Source of the DNA: Chlorophyllum brunneum | Lineage: Eukaryota; Basidiomycota; Agaricomycetes; Agaricales; Agaricaceae | Direction: 5' to 3' | Length of the DNA stretch: 64,000 bases | NCBI GenBank assembly: GCA_963576785.1 | Contig: OY756144.1 | Coordinates: 682,001 to 746,000, forward strand | Translations under genes and position numbers: made by a program | In this document: positions 11,101 through 22,536 of the stretch, in pieces | Layout: each line of letters begins with the position of its first letter | Numbering within the stretch: the first letter of the stretch is position 1 | The notes under the pieces: model-generated | Told to the model about the DNA's origin: nothing | What the model saw: only the letters and a program-made list of their open reading frames with translations | Databases searched by the model: none

Positions 11101-12715
11101 CTTTTGAAATTTGGACTGACCACAAGAACCTGGAATACTTCCGAAAACCACAACAGCTCACAGAATAACAAGTGAGGTAGCAAATGGAGCTACAAGAATA
11201 CCATTACATGCTGAACACATCCTCAGAAAAACCAACACAAAAGCAGACATATTATCAAGATTGACAAAAACCAACACTACCTGAGACAATACTGACATCA
11301 CCTTATTACCCAACTACCTATTTGACAATACAACTATGGAGATCTGACAAATCTGGGATATCTCAGGAGAAGAAGATCTAAAATACCAACTACAAAAGAA
11401 AACAAAGAGGGAAACACAGTAGCTAAAAGAAAAGAAGAAACAACTAGAGGAGATATGAGAAACAGATGGATTACCAATATTTGAAGAAAGAATATATGTT
11501 CCACCCAACAGCCAAATACAATAAGAGATACTCTGGCACCATCATAACAAAATAGATGTAGGACATCCAGGACAACATTGAATGATTGAACTTCTTAAAC
11601 AGACCTATTGGTGGCCCTAAATGTGCAACAATGCCAAAAGATACATCAAAGGATATAATATATGCCAACAAAACAAAATACTCCAAACAACACCCACAAT
11701 ACATCTCTACCCACTACTGGTACTAGCAGAACCTTGGGAAGAAATATCAATTGACATGATAGGAACTATTACCAGAGTCAGAGGGACATGATGCAATACT
11801 TGTCATAGTTGATTGTTTCAGCAAAATAATTAGACTGTATGCAGTTAACACCACCTTGACATCTAAGGAGCTAGAAGATATATATTGGGATGATATATAG
11901 AGAACACATAGAATACTCCACAGAATCATCAGCAACAGAGGCCCTCAATTCATATCAAAATTCATGGCAGAACTATGCAGAGTGACTAGCACCCAAAGAA
12001 AGTTATCTATGGCATATCACTCACAAACTGATGGTCAGATGGAGTATATTAACCAGGAGGTTGAGACATACCTCAGAAGTATACTAAACTATGCACAGGA
12101 TAACTGGAAGAAATAGTTGACCATGGCAGAATTCCAATACAGCAATAAGGCCCATACTACCATTGGGTACTTACTATTCCAAATAGTTTACAGATGACAT
12201 CCTTGGAAAGGAGATATAACAAACATAGCCAAAGCACCTACAATCACAGAATAAATACAGGAGTTACAAAATATGTGACAAGAAATGATCAAAATGTTAT
12301 AATACAGCCAGACCCAAATCAAAAGAATGGAAGGAATTGAGAAATCAGTGGCCAAACTGTTAATGGAACCAGACATGAGAGATAAAGTAGATCACTTACC
12401 AATCTATATTCCCAACTTCAATCTACCAATAAAACCTATCATATTCAACCTACCTTGATCCTATCTCATACTAAAAGAAGAAGGACAACTCAATGACAAC
12501 TATTGGCAAGAAATAGTTCACAACCTAGTTACAGCTAAAACAAACACCACCACTACTTTCCAAGGACACACCATTACCCTCTTTAGAGGAGGACAAGACC
12601 ATACTCCCTTCTGGATTGGATGCTGATACTACTTAGGAACCCCAGTGATTGGTCCTACCAAAAGCCAACTCATCAACATCTTGCACAAGCCAATCCACTA
12701 CCAAAGAAACCCTTC
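8154..12715 (+). pseudogene. Gypsy F: decayed Ty3/gypsy chromovirus internal region
   Basis: Plus-strand remnants follow the young gypsy element in order: Gag (FLIEF, then zinc knuckle C-x2-C-x4-H-x4-C at ~8520-8580), protease (8821 onward, VDSRCIH in place of VDSGCTH), RT from ~10128 (PCFFIPKK), RNase H, and integrase (HHCC region ~11530-11670, ISNRGPQF). Near 12330 the integrase tail runs straight into the middle of the third ORF (MEGIEKSVAKLLMEP, then FNLP, TKSQL), so the chromodomain and ORF3 start are deleted. The 5' Gag part is replaced by LINE D. Numerous TAG/TGA codons and very few CpGs show long decay. Confidence 0.85.
9034..10127 (+). mobile_element. LINE E: truncated LINE fragment within gypsy F
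   Basis: Starting at CATCAAGAACTTCAC the sequence switches from gypsy protease to the LINE ORF2 RNase H region (KKKTLGAVMD, then FFHNKDLS and a decayed C-terminal finger). It returns to gypsy RT at about 10128. The fragment lacks the 3' tail and poly-A and has an internal deletion near 9660. About 0.5 kb of gypsy sequence is missing at the junction and no target duplication is visible, so rearrangement is more likely than a simple insertion. Confidence 0.75.
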
Positions 12716-13021
12716 AATTCATCCATTCATATACTGTATGTACACTTGTAGTTCTATACTTGAAGTATCTATTTATCAGAAGATTGCTAACAGAATTTAT
12801 TCTATTGAAATATGCCTGAAGTACTTACCTACTGATAATGAACTTGCTGTACCTAGCAGTGATAGTGGTGACTGCCCTCATCTATTGTTGGAATCTACTC
12901 AGGTCTTTATCAAGTTTCCAAACAATATATCTGAATTTATATAGTTTCCAGTAACTTATATAAATTCTACTTAAAATATATTGTAAATATGATTTACATA
13001 ATTCTCAGTTATTGTACAAAC
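12716..13021. other. Unassigned AT-rich stretch
   Basis: About 300 bp between the gypsy F remnant and an LTR fragment. One short plus-strand frame crosses it but starts inside the gypsy F ORF3 remnant and has no recognisable domain. I see no gene. Confidence 0.5.
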
Positions 13022-13126
13022 TGTTACAACCTTAGTCTAGAACTCAGGTTGCAAGTTTTGGATAAAGACAAGGAAGTAGAGAAAAGAGGAAGGGATGATA
13101 CAATTGGTAAAGTGTAAGAAATACAT
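13022..13126 (-). repeat. Gypsy-type LTR fragment (left piece of a split LTR)
   Basis: TGTTACAACCTTAGTCTAG to GAAATACAT matches the minus-strand form of the gypsy LTR (compare 55618 onward). It stops inside the LTR; the rest of the same LTR resumes at 32109, so the DIRS element lies inside this LTR. Confidence 0.8.
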
Positions 13127-13147
13127 GGTTAGTCTACAGCATAGGGA

Positions 13148-14230
13148 GTGAGGGAGCAAAGCAAGCAGAGTGAGGTCTTTGGTAGCTGGACATCACAGTT
13201 ACAGCTCCATCACTCTTTCCTTCTCTCCATCACTCTAAGCTGCATAGGCTGCTGGCTGCCTCAAGTCTTCCCTCTACCTCTGGCCAAAACAATGCTACCA
13301 AGACTTTTGCAAGACCCCACCTTTGAAGAGACCCTGGACTTCACAGTAAAGCCTTTCCAAGGGGCTTGGGAGGCAATTACGGCAACTAGACACATCATGG
13401 ATAGTAAAACTGCCAAAGTTCTTATACAGGCCTGGCAGCAGAGCCACACAGCTAGGGTTTAACAGTAGAAGGTGTAACTACAGGAAGATAATCCTTAACA
13501 GGAGCTGGAAGGGGATCATAACTATCACCAACAGAACAATGACCAGGTCCAATAGTGAAGGCAGAGAGAACCTAAACTACTACTGTAGTCCAGGAAAGGT
13601 TCATTTGACATTCCTGATCAGCAGAATGATCCTCAGCCTTCCAAACTCAATGGCTTTACCCCAGGGTTAATAGTAAACATGGACTGGGTGGCTCAACCAT
13701 CAGCTTTTGTGCTTAAGAAGATCCAGAAACTAGAATATGTCAAACTCTAGTACTTCACTCCCCAGGAATGTGACAAAGCTCTTCATATGGACTACACTCA
13801 AGATGGAGATACTCTGGCCATCACCCACAGTGACTCTCTCATGACAGTTAGACTACTTGATGCAGTATTGGCATTAAAGAATATATTACTAGATGAGGTC
13901 TTAGCATAGGACCAAGTATCTCAAGCACACTATGTTCTCCTTCACCACATGAAAGACCAAGGTTGGCCAGCTCCATATGTTATCATGCTCACCAATTTTT
14001 TCTTCAAACTGCACAGTCATCCCAAATGCCACCTCCCTGACTGGCAACAAGCTATTATCCTGTACCAAGCCCAGGTCTGGAGAGAGTGGCACAGGGAATT
14101 AGTCAACAAGGCTAGGCCAACTGTCTTTGACATCAGTATTGTCAACAAAGACTGCCTCAGAGCTAGCTTACAAAGTAGAAACACAGAAAAGGGACAAAAC
14201 CACACAGAAGTAAGTAGGTTCCCTCCTTGT
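13148..14230 (+). pseudogene. DIRS-like Gag remnant
   Basis: Frames at 13148-13462 and ~13651-14230 carry text typical of the Gag-like ORF preceding RT in agaricomycete DIRS elements: NMDWVAQPSAF, KLEYVKLxYFTPQECDKA (x is a TAG), then LYQAQVWREWHRELVN. The stops TAG at 13750 and 13906 and frame changes make it non-functional. It is probably a structural nucleoprotein in the parent element. Assignment comes from remembered family resemblance, not a search. Confidence 0.6.
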
Positions 14231-14650
14231 AGAATTCTGGCACTTATTATCCTTTGCACTTCACCACACCATGACTTCCTTGGTAATACAACTGATCTCT
14301 CAACTACCTACATGCCACATGCCACATGCTATATACTACATACTATATGCTACATGTGATACATACCCAATACCTGCACTCTCAATATATGATATGGTCC
14401 ACCCCTCCCCTACTTGACACTACCACACTGGTGCTTTTTTGGGCCACCCACCATCACCAGGGTATAATCTACCTTTTACACATAGTACTTACCCTCATAC
14501 ATATCTCTCATACACATGATTGTCCTTCACACTTGCCTTTCATGATTATGTTTGCTAGAATGGTTAGTATGTACAACCAGCTCAGAACCTTTTCAGTAGC
14601 TTCAACTACAGCTAGTAGTTCCCACCATATTTTCTTATCAAACATCCATC
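14231..14650. other. Junction region between DIRS Gag and LINE G
   Basis: No long open frame. It contains a short run of ATGC/ACAT-type repeats (14310-14370, repeated CATGC, TACATAC, TATATGC). It probably covers the end of DIRS Gag and the 5' untranslated region of LINE G; the exact boundary cannot be fixed by eye. Confidence 0.4.
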
Positions 14651-14824
14651 CTTAAGAACATTTGTACTCACCTGAACATTGCTCCTATTTATACTCCCAC
14701 TGAAAGTATCCCCATTCTCCATCCCAGTCACCCTCACAAGAAAGACACATGCCCAAGCCTTCTCCTACAAAGGCTAAGCCTAGCCTGCCATTTCAACACA
14801 ACTAGGCAGCTCTCTCTGTCTGCT

Positions 14825-15077
14825 TTGTCTGCCTCAGTCATAAACCCCACAACATCACCCAGTGTAACACCTCTATTTTGTGGGATGGTAAGGCCCCAGC
14901 ATGGTGCAAGAGAGAAGGATGACTTGTCCTTGTACCAGATGGTCAGAAGCTATGTCTGGACTGGCAGCAGAAGAGAGGCTGCCAAGACACAGGTCACCTT
15001 ATCTGACACCATTGCTCTGGGTATGAAGAGAGAGATTATGAAGCACAGAGTTGCCCTCAAGCACAAAAGGCTTGATG

Positions 15078-15078
<1 letters not shown>
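14825..15078 (+). pseudogene. LINE G ORF1, first visible part
   Basis: An open frame from ATG 14825 running into the poly-T of LINE B. The protein (MVRPQHGAREKDDLSLYQM and onward) is basic and unlike the ORF1 N-terminus of LINE A/B. Open codons continue upstream of the ATG (LSLSALSASV), so the true start may be farther left. It is interrupted by LINE B. Confidence 0.5.
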
Positions 15079-15114
<36 letters not shown>

Positions 15115-15549
15115 ACAATTTATATAGCGGTGCTCGAATGCAGTCCGCGTGTACATACATACAAAGGCAGAATGTACAGAATGTTTGGAGCAAGGAAAGT
15201 AAACTAAGAGTAAACAAACCCCACGAGACTTGACGCTGTCTAGTGCATACACTAGAGAGATGTTTGGTACCTAAGTTGTTCAGCAAGAAAAGGAAGAGAA
15301 GGGATTTGGGGAGATAGAGAGTGAGAGAGAGAAATTGATAGAAAGAAACTACCAACTCGCAATCACAAGGGGGAACAACAAACGGTACTAGTATGTGGGA
15401 GGGCATTTGCCCAGGCACTATGGGAAAGATGGAATTTGAAAGAAAACTATATATAAAATAGTAGCCGAGCAGGGAAAGGGGAGATAGAGAAATGGGGTTG
15501 AAGTCCATAACTGGGAAAGCATAAGAAAAAGGGGGAAAAAGAAGAGGAT

Positions 15550-18500
15550 TTATGCAGGCGCAGACCCAAACCTCCTTCGGACTTGATAACAATGTAGCAG
15601 GGGTATTGACCTGGCGTGGATACGAGAGCGGTTAGGTTCCAGAGGGAAGCTGAATGCGGAAGGGTTGCGATGCAAGAAGTTGACAAAAGCCTTAATGGTG
15701 TCGATGCCAAAGTGATGATCGAAGTTGTTGCAACGATAGAGGATATGCGACCTAGTCTGGACCATTTGGTTGTCACAGTAGTGGCATGATAGGTCCTCAT
15801 TGGGGAAGAATCGGAGTCGATACTCTCCGATCAGGGCGTGGCATAGGATGGCACAACATGCTCTTGTGAAGAGCTGAGGCTGGTATCCGCATTCTCATAT
15901 CCAGGGACCGGACTTGATGTGTGACGGTAGAGCAGAGGCCCCGTTTGCTCTCACCAGGAGGTGGAGGAAGGAGCTACCACTGTATTTCTTGAATCCGAAC
16001 ATGGCTTGCCATGTATGGATCGCTTGTTCAGTGGACTTCTTGCATAAGAAGTCGACGGAGTTAGGGACTCAGTGATTTCGACCCCGGTTAGGCCAGGCAA
16101 CTGTTTGAATCCAATCGTGAGTGGCTTTTTGAATACCATACTTGTACTTAGACGGCATGTGATAGAAGGAAAGGCGGTGTTGGTCTGACTTGCTGAACCA
16201 AGCCAGAAGCGCCTTTGATGTGAGGATGGATTGTCGCTGGCAGGAGTGCGGTGAACAATTGAGTAGGAGCCAAGTGGCTGCAAGGGAGTCAGTGAAAACG
16301 TGAATGTGTTTGATCTGGTTGTATTTGTCGGTGGCGAGTACCTTGGTGATTCCCAAGTACTGCACTACCAGTTCGGTGTCTGTCGACGTGGTTCCTCCGA
16401 GCCTCTTCATGATGGAGCTCCCGCCGTCTAGGTGTCGAATAGTGGCTGCCGCCATGAACTGGCTGGCAAGTGGGTTGGGGTTGGGGTGGACTGAGCCGTC
16501 TGTGCCGATAATGATGGACTTGTCGTCCGTTGTCACATTTGTCGTAACCTCGTCCCAAAGCGTCTTCGAGAGGTGAGGGCTGTCCTGGTTAAATCCTATA
16601 AAAGATACATTAGTAGGGAAACAGTCAAGTAACCTATGTCCAGGCCAGAGAGATTTAGAGATGGAGTTAAAGTGTTCTATATACCGAGTCTCGGGGGTGG
16701 GGTGCAAAAAGTCCATCACAGCTCCAAGTATCTTCTTCTTCTGAATCTCCATGAAATTCTTGATGTGAAGTCAGTGGGGGGAAGAATGATACTCTTTTGT
16801 CAATCTTGCCAATGCATGTTCATCGTCCAATGTATGAAGCCTCGACGATTGTCATTTGGCCAACTTTCGGAGATGGAGTTTGATGGGCATGAGCCCCGCG
16901 AGGGACTCTACACCGCCAGTGGGAGAAGTCCGGAAGGCCCTGGTAATCCAGAGTGCTGCTCTTCATTGCATTTTGTTGAGGGTTTCACAAGTCCCTTTAG
17001 TACATGACCTATTGTGAAACCAAAGTCAGTATCCATATGTTGCCACCGGTATGACACACGAATGGTATAGTAGTCTTTTGTTGCTGGGGGACAGGCCTCT
17101 TACAGAGTTCCCTAGCATTTTCATCGCCTTAATCATGGAAATTGCTTTGGCAGAGTAAAATTGGACGTATTCCTTGAAGGTCAACGTCCAGTCGAAGTAG
17201 AAGCTGAGGTACCACCAATGGGTCTTTGGTTTGAGGGGGGTGCAACCAGTGAATGGTGGAGATCCCAAATCGATAGAGGGATTTGAATTCTGTCTTGCAC
17301 ATGTAAAGTGGAAGACTTCGGACTTGCTGTATTCAATTTCTAGGCCAAATTCGTTCATGAGCTGCTCCATTTCATGGTACATGTATTGGAGGATTTCGAC
17401 GTTCCATTCTAGGGATGGGATTGTGTGACTAAGGTGCCATTGTTGATGAATGACGGGACGTCAAAGTCCTATTTGTCACGGTGTTCCTCCATACGAATGT
17501 CAAAGATGTGAAGGAGGGGGGCGAGGAATAAGGCGAAGAGAATGGGGCTAAGGGCCGAGCCTTGACCCACTCCCACCACTGCATCGAACTCCAGGGAGGT
17601 TTTGTTATTCCACCGGTATATTGTGTGGTGTTCTTTGAGGTAATTGCTGAAGAATGCTGCAATTTGAGGGAGAAATCCTTGTCATCTCAGTATGTCGATA
17701 AGGAGATCGTGATTGAGGGAGGGGAAGAATTGGGCAACATCAAATGCGAGCACCAATGTTTTCTTCTTCTTTGTCCAAGCTCCCTAGATGATGTGCATTA
17801 GGAAGAGACCTACGTCCTCAGTGGACCGTTGGCAGATGGCTCCCAGTTGGTGAGGGTGGAGAACTTTGAATTTCACCGTCTCGAATTGGAGTTGTTTGGC
17901 GAGCATCTTCTCTATTAGTTTGCCAAACGTATTGAGGAGGACGATCGGTCTGAATGCCTTCGGAGTGGAGTAGTCGGGTTTGTTGGGTTTGGGGATGATC
18001 ACCAACGTTGACTTTTTAAAATGCGCAGGCCAATGTCCAATGTTCAGACATGCACTACTGATCTTGAGGAAGAGACCGGCGCAAGTTTCATCGGCAACAA
18101 TCTGCTTGAGATGGGACCAGGAAATATGGTCGGGACCGGAGGAGGAAGAATTCGAGGTATCCTTGAGCGAATCCATCATCTCAAGGAGAGAGAAGTTCAC
18201 CCAAGTCCTATTCTCCATTCCGTTTGGTGGAGGAAGTTCGTCCAGGACTGCCATGTTCGTTGGTCTGTCGCGGGCAGTGTTATAGTGTTGGTCGAGTGCC
18301 GTCCACAAGTTGTCCAGAGTAAGACAAGGTTGGCTGTTGTGACACATGGCTTCCATAGCCGGGAGTGCGCGATCTTTAATCCATGGCATTAGATCCCACG
18401 GACGTTTCTGGTCAACTGAGTTTTCTTGGATTCTCTTGTCGAAATATGCTCTCTTTGTTTTCCTCGTGGTCTTGCGAAAGGCATTCCATTTGCACTTGTT

Positions 18501-19598
18501 CTTGTGGTCTGCGTGGTGCATAGCGAGTGCCGTGTAGCACTCCTTGTTCCACCAGGTCTTGGATCTAGTGGTGATCTTGGACTTCTTCGCATTCCGGTTC
18601 CAGGATCTGTCAAATAAAACTCCCAATTTGGCAACAGCTCTCTCCAGCTCGTCCGCATCATTCATCGGCCAGTTCTTGTTTTTGATTCCATCCACTATGT
18701 CCGTCAGGAACCTGGTTTCCTCATCCGAATCCTTGGGAATCGTCAATCTTTCGACGATGACATCCATTTGCGGAATAGGTAGCCTAATTAAGAGGGGGGC
18801 GTAGTTGGAGTTGTATCGATTGCCTGCCTGGATAGTATGGGTGGGGATATATGGTAACATTCCCGAGACAAACAACAGGTCGATGACTGTGTCTGGTAGA
18901 TTGGGGTCCGAAGCATACCGAGTTGGTATGACTGCAGACGGAGTAGTCCTCACTAGGTTGAGGGCTTCGGCAATCATGAGGAGACGGTCCGCACTCGCCG
19001 GGTGTTGATCCATTGAAGGGTCCCATAACTCCGATCGGATGTTGATATCTCCACCCATTAAAAGGAAGGGCGGGAGGTCGAAGAGGCACTCCTCGAGGAA
19101 GTGGAGTGCAGTGTTGCAGCTGTCATTGTAGACGTTTAGCAGCAGTAGTTCTTCTCCTCCTGCATATAGGGAAATACACAGGAGGTCTCGATGTTCGATT
19201 AAATCTCTTCTAATGGAGGGTTGGAGCTGCCTCAGTCTCTTGTGAGCAAAGGCGATGACTCGGGGGGTGGTATAGTGTTCCATGTTGACTGTCCGTTGAG
19301 GGTATTGTCAGCGTCCCACTTGGAGGACTTCTTCGGCAATAATTGGATATGAGAGGAGCATCCAGTCCGGGTGAACTGGGCCTCCTACGAGGGGGGATCT
19401 GTCATTAGAGATGGATGAGGGAATGTCACAGAGAAATCTCCATGGGGGTTCTTGTATGAGGAGGAGGTCGACGTCACCTCTACGTGTGAGGACTGTCTCC
19501 ATCACTCCATACAATCTTCCAACATTGTGAGAGCAGACCTTCAACTCACTCAGGAGTGAGCGAGGAGGCCTGTCTTGATTGTCAGGGCCGTTATTCAT
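15550..19598 (-). pseudogene. LINE B ORF2 (endonuclease, RT, RNase H), broken
   Basis: The start MNNGPDNQDR overlaps the ORF1 stop. The order is AP endonuclease (CSHNVGRLYGVMETV, LLLIQEPPW, GGDINIRSE), RT (LVIIPKPNKPDYSTPKAFRP, VGQGSALSPILFALFLAP), RNase H (IIIGTDGSVHPNPN, HVFTDSLAA) and a C-terminal C-x2-C-x9-H-x4-C finger. The longest open piece is 17784-19283. The RT active site FVDDG, intact in LINE A (24411-24440), reads FINNG here (17430-17460), removing both catalytic Asp residues. Several stops follow, including a TGA shared with LINE A just after the palm helix (ILRxQGF). Confidence 0.88.
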
Positions 19599-21775
19599 TG
19601 CGGGGGGTTAGTCTGGCTTCGACTAGCTGGGGATGATGAGGAGAGGGGCAATGGGACTCCTTTGTTGGCTCTTAATTCAAGCGCTTTGTTGGCATGCCAG
19701 TCGTAGTCAAATTGCTTCTTCCAGAACTGACACTTTTGGTCAGTGGCAAGGTCGTCCTTGCCACAGTTGGAGCACATAGCCTTATGAGGGCATGGTTCTC
19801 CGGTGGAGGTAGCCGTGATGGGCAGGTCTGCTTTGTTGTTACCCTTACAACAGTGGGCGAACGATCAGTAGTTGGCTGTGGAATGTGGCCCCTTGCAGTG
19901 TGCACAGGTAAAGAGCCTTGCTCGGCAGCAGACTAGGGGGTGGCCCCATCTGCAGCATTTTCCACAGAATGGTACTCCCGGATTGGCAGTGGCCCTCCTG
20001 ATGTGGAAGAGTCCTCCATAGATGTTGAGGAACTTATCCTCAATTTTGGCAATGTTGGACCCTGCTTTGGAGTCCCAGATCTCAAACCATACTATACAGG
20101 TGTCCAATTGCTTGGAGTTGCATTGCACTTGTGGTTGCGTCGCGAATTGTATGGTATCAGAATAGATCGAATTCCTGACACCAGTGACTACATCAGCCTC
20201 TGTGAGGATCTGTCCTCGGGGTGTGATGTAACTAATGTCCATGACTTTCACAAACAATTTCGATTTTGGGAGGGATACGTCGCCTGTGGTGACTCCTCCG
20301 AATTTATCTTTTAGCCACGCCTTGACGATGTTTAGCTCCATGGGGGTTAACACCTCCGAGGTGTGGACCATAAGGCCCAGCTTACCCTGCGAGACGGCGA
20401 TAACCCTTGTCTTGGACTTCTCCGCTATGAGGCATGCGTTCAGAGAGTCGATGATGGCCCCAAAGTTGGTGACGTTGGGTCCAGTGAGGAGGGGAATGAT
20501 TACCTGCTTGTACGATGGACCATTCAAAGTGGAGCAGATGGTGCCAGCTTTCTTGGCTGGCTTCTTGTTCGCAGGGGAGAAGGAGGAGGAGAAAGCAGCA
20601 TCGTACATTGCTACTATCTTCTCATTGGACAATTCCGGGAATTTGCTCGCAAACTCCAAGAGTTTGAGAGGGTCCCGGGTGTTTGTAGAAGGGGCGACGG
20701 CAGGAGTGGCATTGTTACCCTTTTTTGCCACAGCTGCGGTGTAGGAAGTCCTTGTTCTTTCCTAGGGTTTCTTGGTGTTATTGGCACTAGGTTGAGACAC
20801 CGGGGTTTTAGCGGCCTTGGCAGGCACAATGGGAGGGGCAGGGGTGGGGGTTTTGGATGTCTTCTGTCCAGCATTAGCGGTCTTCATGGCCGCTCCTTTG
20901 GGCTTCCGGCCCCCATGCTTTTTGTTGTTGACAATGGTCTTGAATTCTGCCTTGGTAATCATCTGCATGTTATCGTCGGAGATACCCAAATGAGTGACTT
21001 CATTGCCATTGGTGATACCCGGAGTGACAATGTGCTCGACAACCTCCATGCGGACATCATCAGGTTTGCATGTGGAGCTTTGGGGGGCCACATAGTGGAG
21101 GGGAGAAACATCCGGCTGGGGAGTTTCCTCAGCGCAGACAATAATCTTACCAAAATTGACCCCCAACCAACTGTGGAGGTCGTTCTTCTTCTCATCGATG
21201 GCAACCTTGAGCCATCCTGCCTTCATCAAGGTCCCCATTAGTTCCATGAAGGCCCGTCCAAAAGCGAGGCCTTTGTTGCCACTCATGTTGAAGATACTGT
21301 AGGCTTTGACCCACTCTGAGATCTTACCTACCTCCCTTACCACATCATCATAGAATTCTTCAGGAGCATCCTCCCGCTCCATGTCTTCTTGTTGGACTTT
21401 GGGTTCCAACTCTTCTTCGACCTGGTCTGCCCAGTCTTTCCCCGAGTAGTATTGGTCACCCTCTGGCCTTACCTGTTTAGAAGCTCAATGGATTGTTTTC
21501 TCTCCATTGCCAGAGAGGGATGCTGAGGACATCGGAGGTGTGGTCGATCTTCTGCTGAGGACCAACAGGGGGATTGTGTTGCTGTAGGCCTGATCAGTGG
21601 GGACAAACGGCCTAGGTACAGATGGCGTTCTAGAGAATAGGATGCCTGGAGGGGGCAGAGCTGGAGAGGCCGCAAAGATGGAGGGGGCTGGAACACGTAG
21701 TGTGTTCCCGAAGACTTCCCCATCGCTGTCAGGCATAGTCTCTCTTGGAGAGAGATTCAAGCATAACGCAGGCAT
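19595..21775 (-). pseudogene. LINE B ORF1 (Gag-like, zinc knuckles), broken
   Basis: The start MPALCLNLSP matches LINE A ORF1 (MPALRSDLSR). The frame shifts near 21480 and resumes at ~21409 (EEFYDDVVREVGKISEWVK). It has a TAG at ~20760 and a TGA at ~19866 within the zinc-knuckle region (C-x2-C-x4-H-x4-C, CGKCCRWGHPLVCC). The C-terminus reads CSNCGKDDLATDQKC. Its TGA stop overlaps the ORF2 ATG as ATGA. In LINEs, ORF1 packages RNA; here it is non-functional. Confidence 0.85.
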
Positions 21776-22536
21776 TAATGTATCCTTTGTACTGTAGACT
21801 TGTACCGTATAATCGAGTTTTGCAAATCGATGGTAGTGGTACGAGTCAAAGAAGGGATGGTGCCAGGACTACTAATGTCAACTTTCCAGTACTTATCAAA
21901 AGTACTAATGATACCCTTCTTTGTGCCAAGTCTGCCCTTCAGGCAGATGGGGCATGCTTTGCTTATGGTGGTATTACTGTCACCACCTCTACTGTCCCTT
22001 TCACTGATGAGATTACCCTCATTACTGACACTGCCAAGTAGTTCCTGAGTCTTAAGACCCCAGATGCAGCTACTTTTCCTAGGTCCAAGTCCTATCTTTT
22101 TTTTTTTTTTTTTTTTAAATCATCAATTTATATAGCGGTGCTCGAACGCAGTCTGCGTGTACATACATACAAATGCAGAACATACAGAATGTTCAGAGAA
22201 GGGAAGGTAAACTAAAAGGAAACGAACTCCACAAGACTCGACGACATCTAGCGCGTACACTAGAGAGATGTTTGGTACCTATGGTGTTTAGCGAAAAGAG
22301 AGAGAGAGTGAGAGAGAGGAACTGATAGAAAAGAAACTACCAACTCACAATTACAAGGGGAAACATCAAACGGTACATAGCGTGTGGGCAGGTATTTACC
22401 CAGGCACCATGGGAGAGATGGAAGTTGAATGAAGACTATGTATAATAGTAGATGAGTGAGGAAGGGGAAAATAGAGAAATGGAATAGAAGTCCATAACCG
22501 GGAGAGCGCAAGAAAAAGGGGGAAGAGAGAAAGGAA

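Larger units (their letters stand above)
15079..21854 (-). mobile_element. LINE B: near-full-length Tad1-like LINE, decayed
   Basis: Read on minus, it starts at ~21854 (5' end shared with LINE A: ...GAGTCAAAGAAG) and ends with the tail TATATAAATTGTTGATTT and a ~30-nt poly-A (poly-T at 15079-15108). It has ORF1 then ORF2 with AP endonuclease, RT, RNase H and a C-terminal finger, the layout of fungal Tad1-clade LINEs. Many nonsense and missense changes make it inactive. I could not find an exact target duplication. Confidence 0.9.

Noticed and set aside
12645..12944. 99-codon plus-strand frame as a host gene
   Set aside because: Its first third is the remnant of the gypsy third ORF; the rest is AT-rich without a domain.
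14310..14370. Possible CRISPR or tandem array from repeated CATGC/TACATAC units
   Set aside because: Units are short, irregular and AT-rich without spacers; the context is eukaryotic transposon sequence.
20363..21241. 292-codon plus-strand frame
   Set aside because: Antisense of LINE B ORF1, whose minus-strand text has clear zinc knuckles and a homolog in LINE A.
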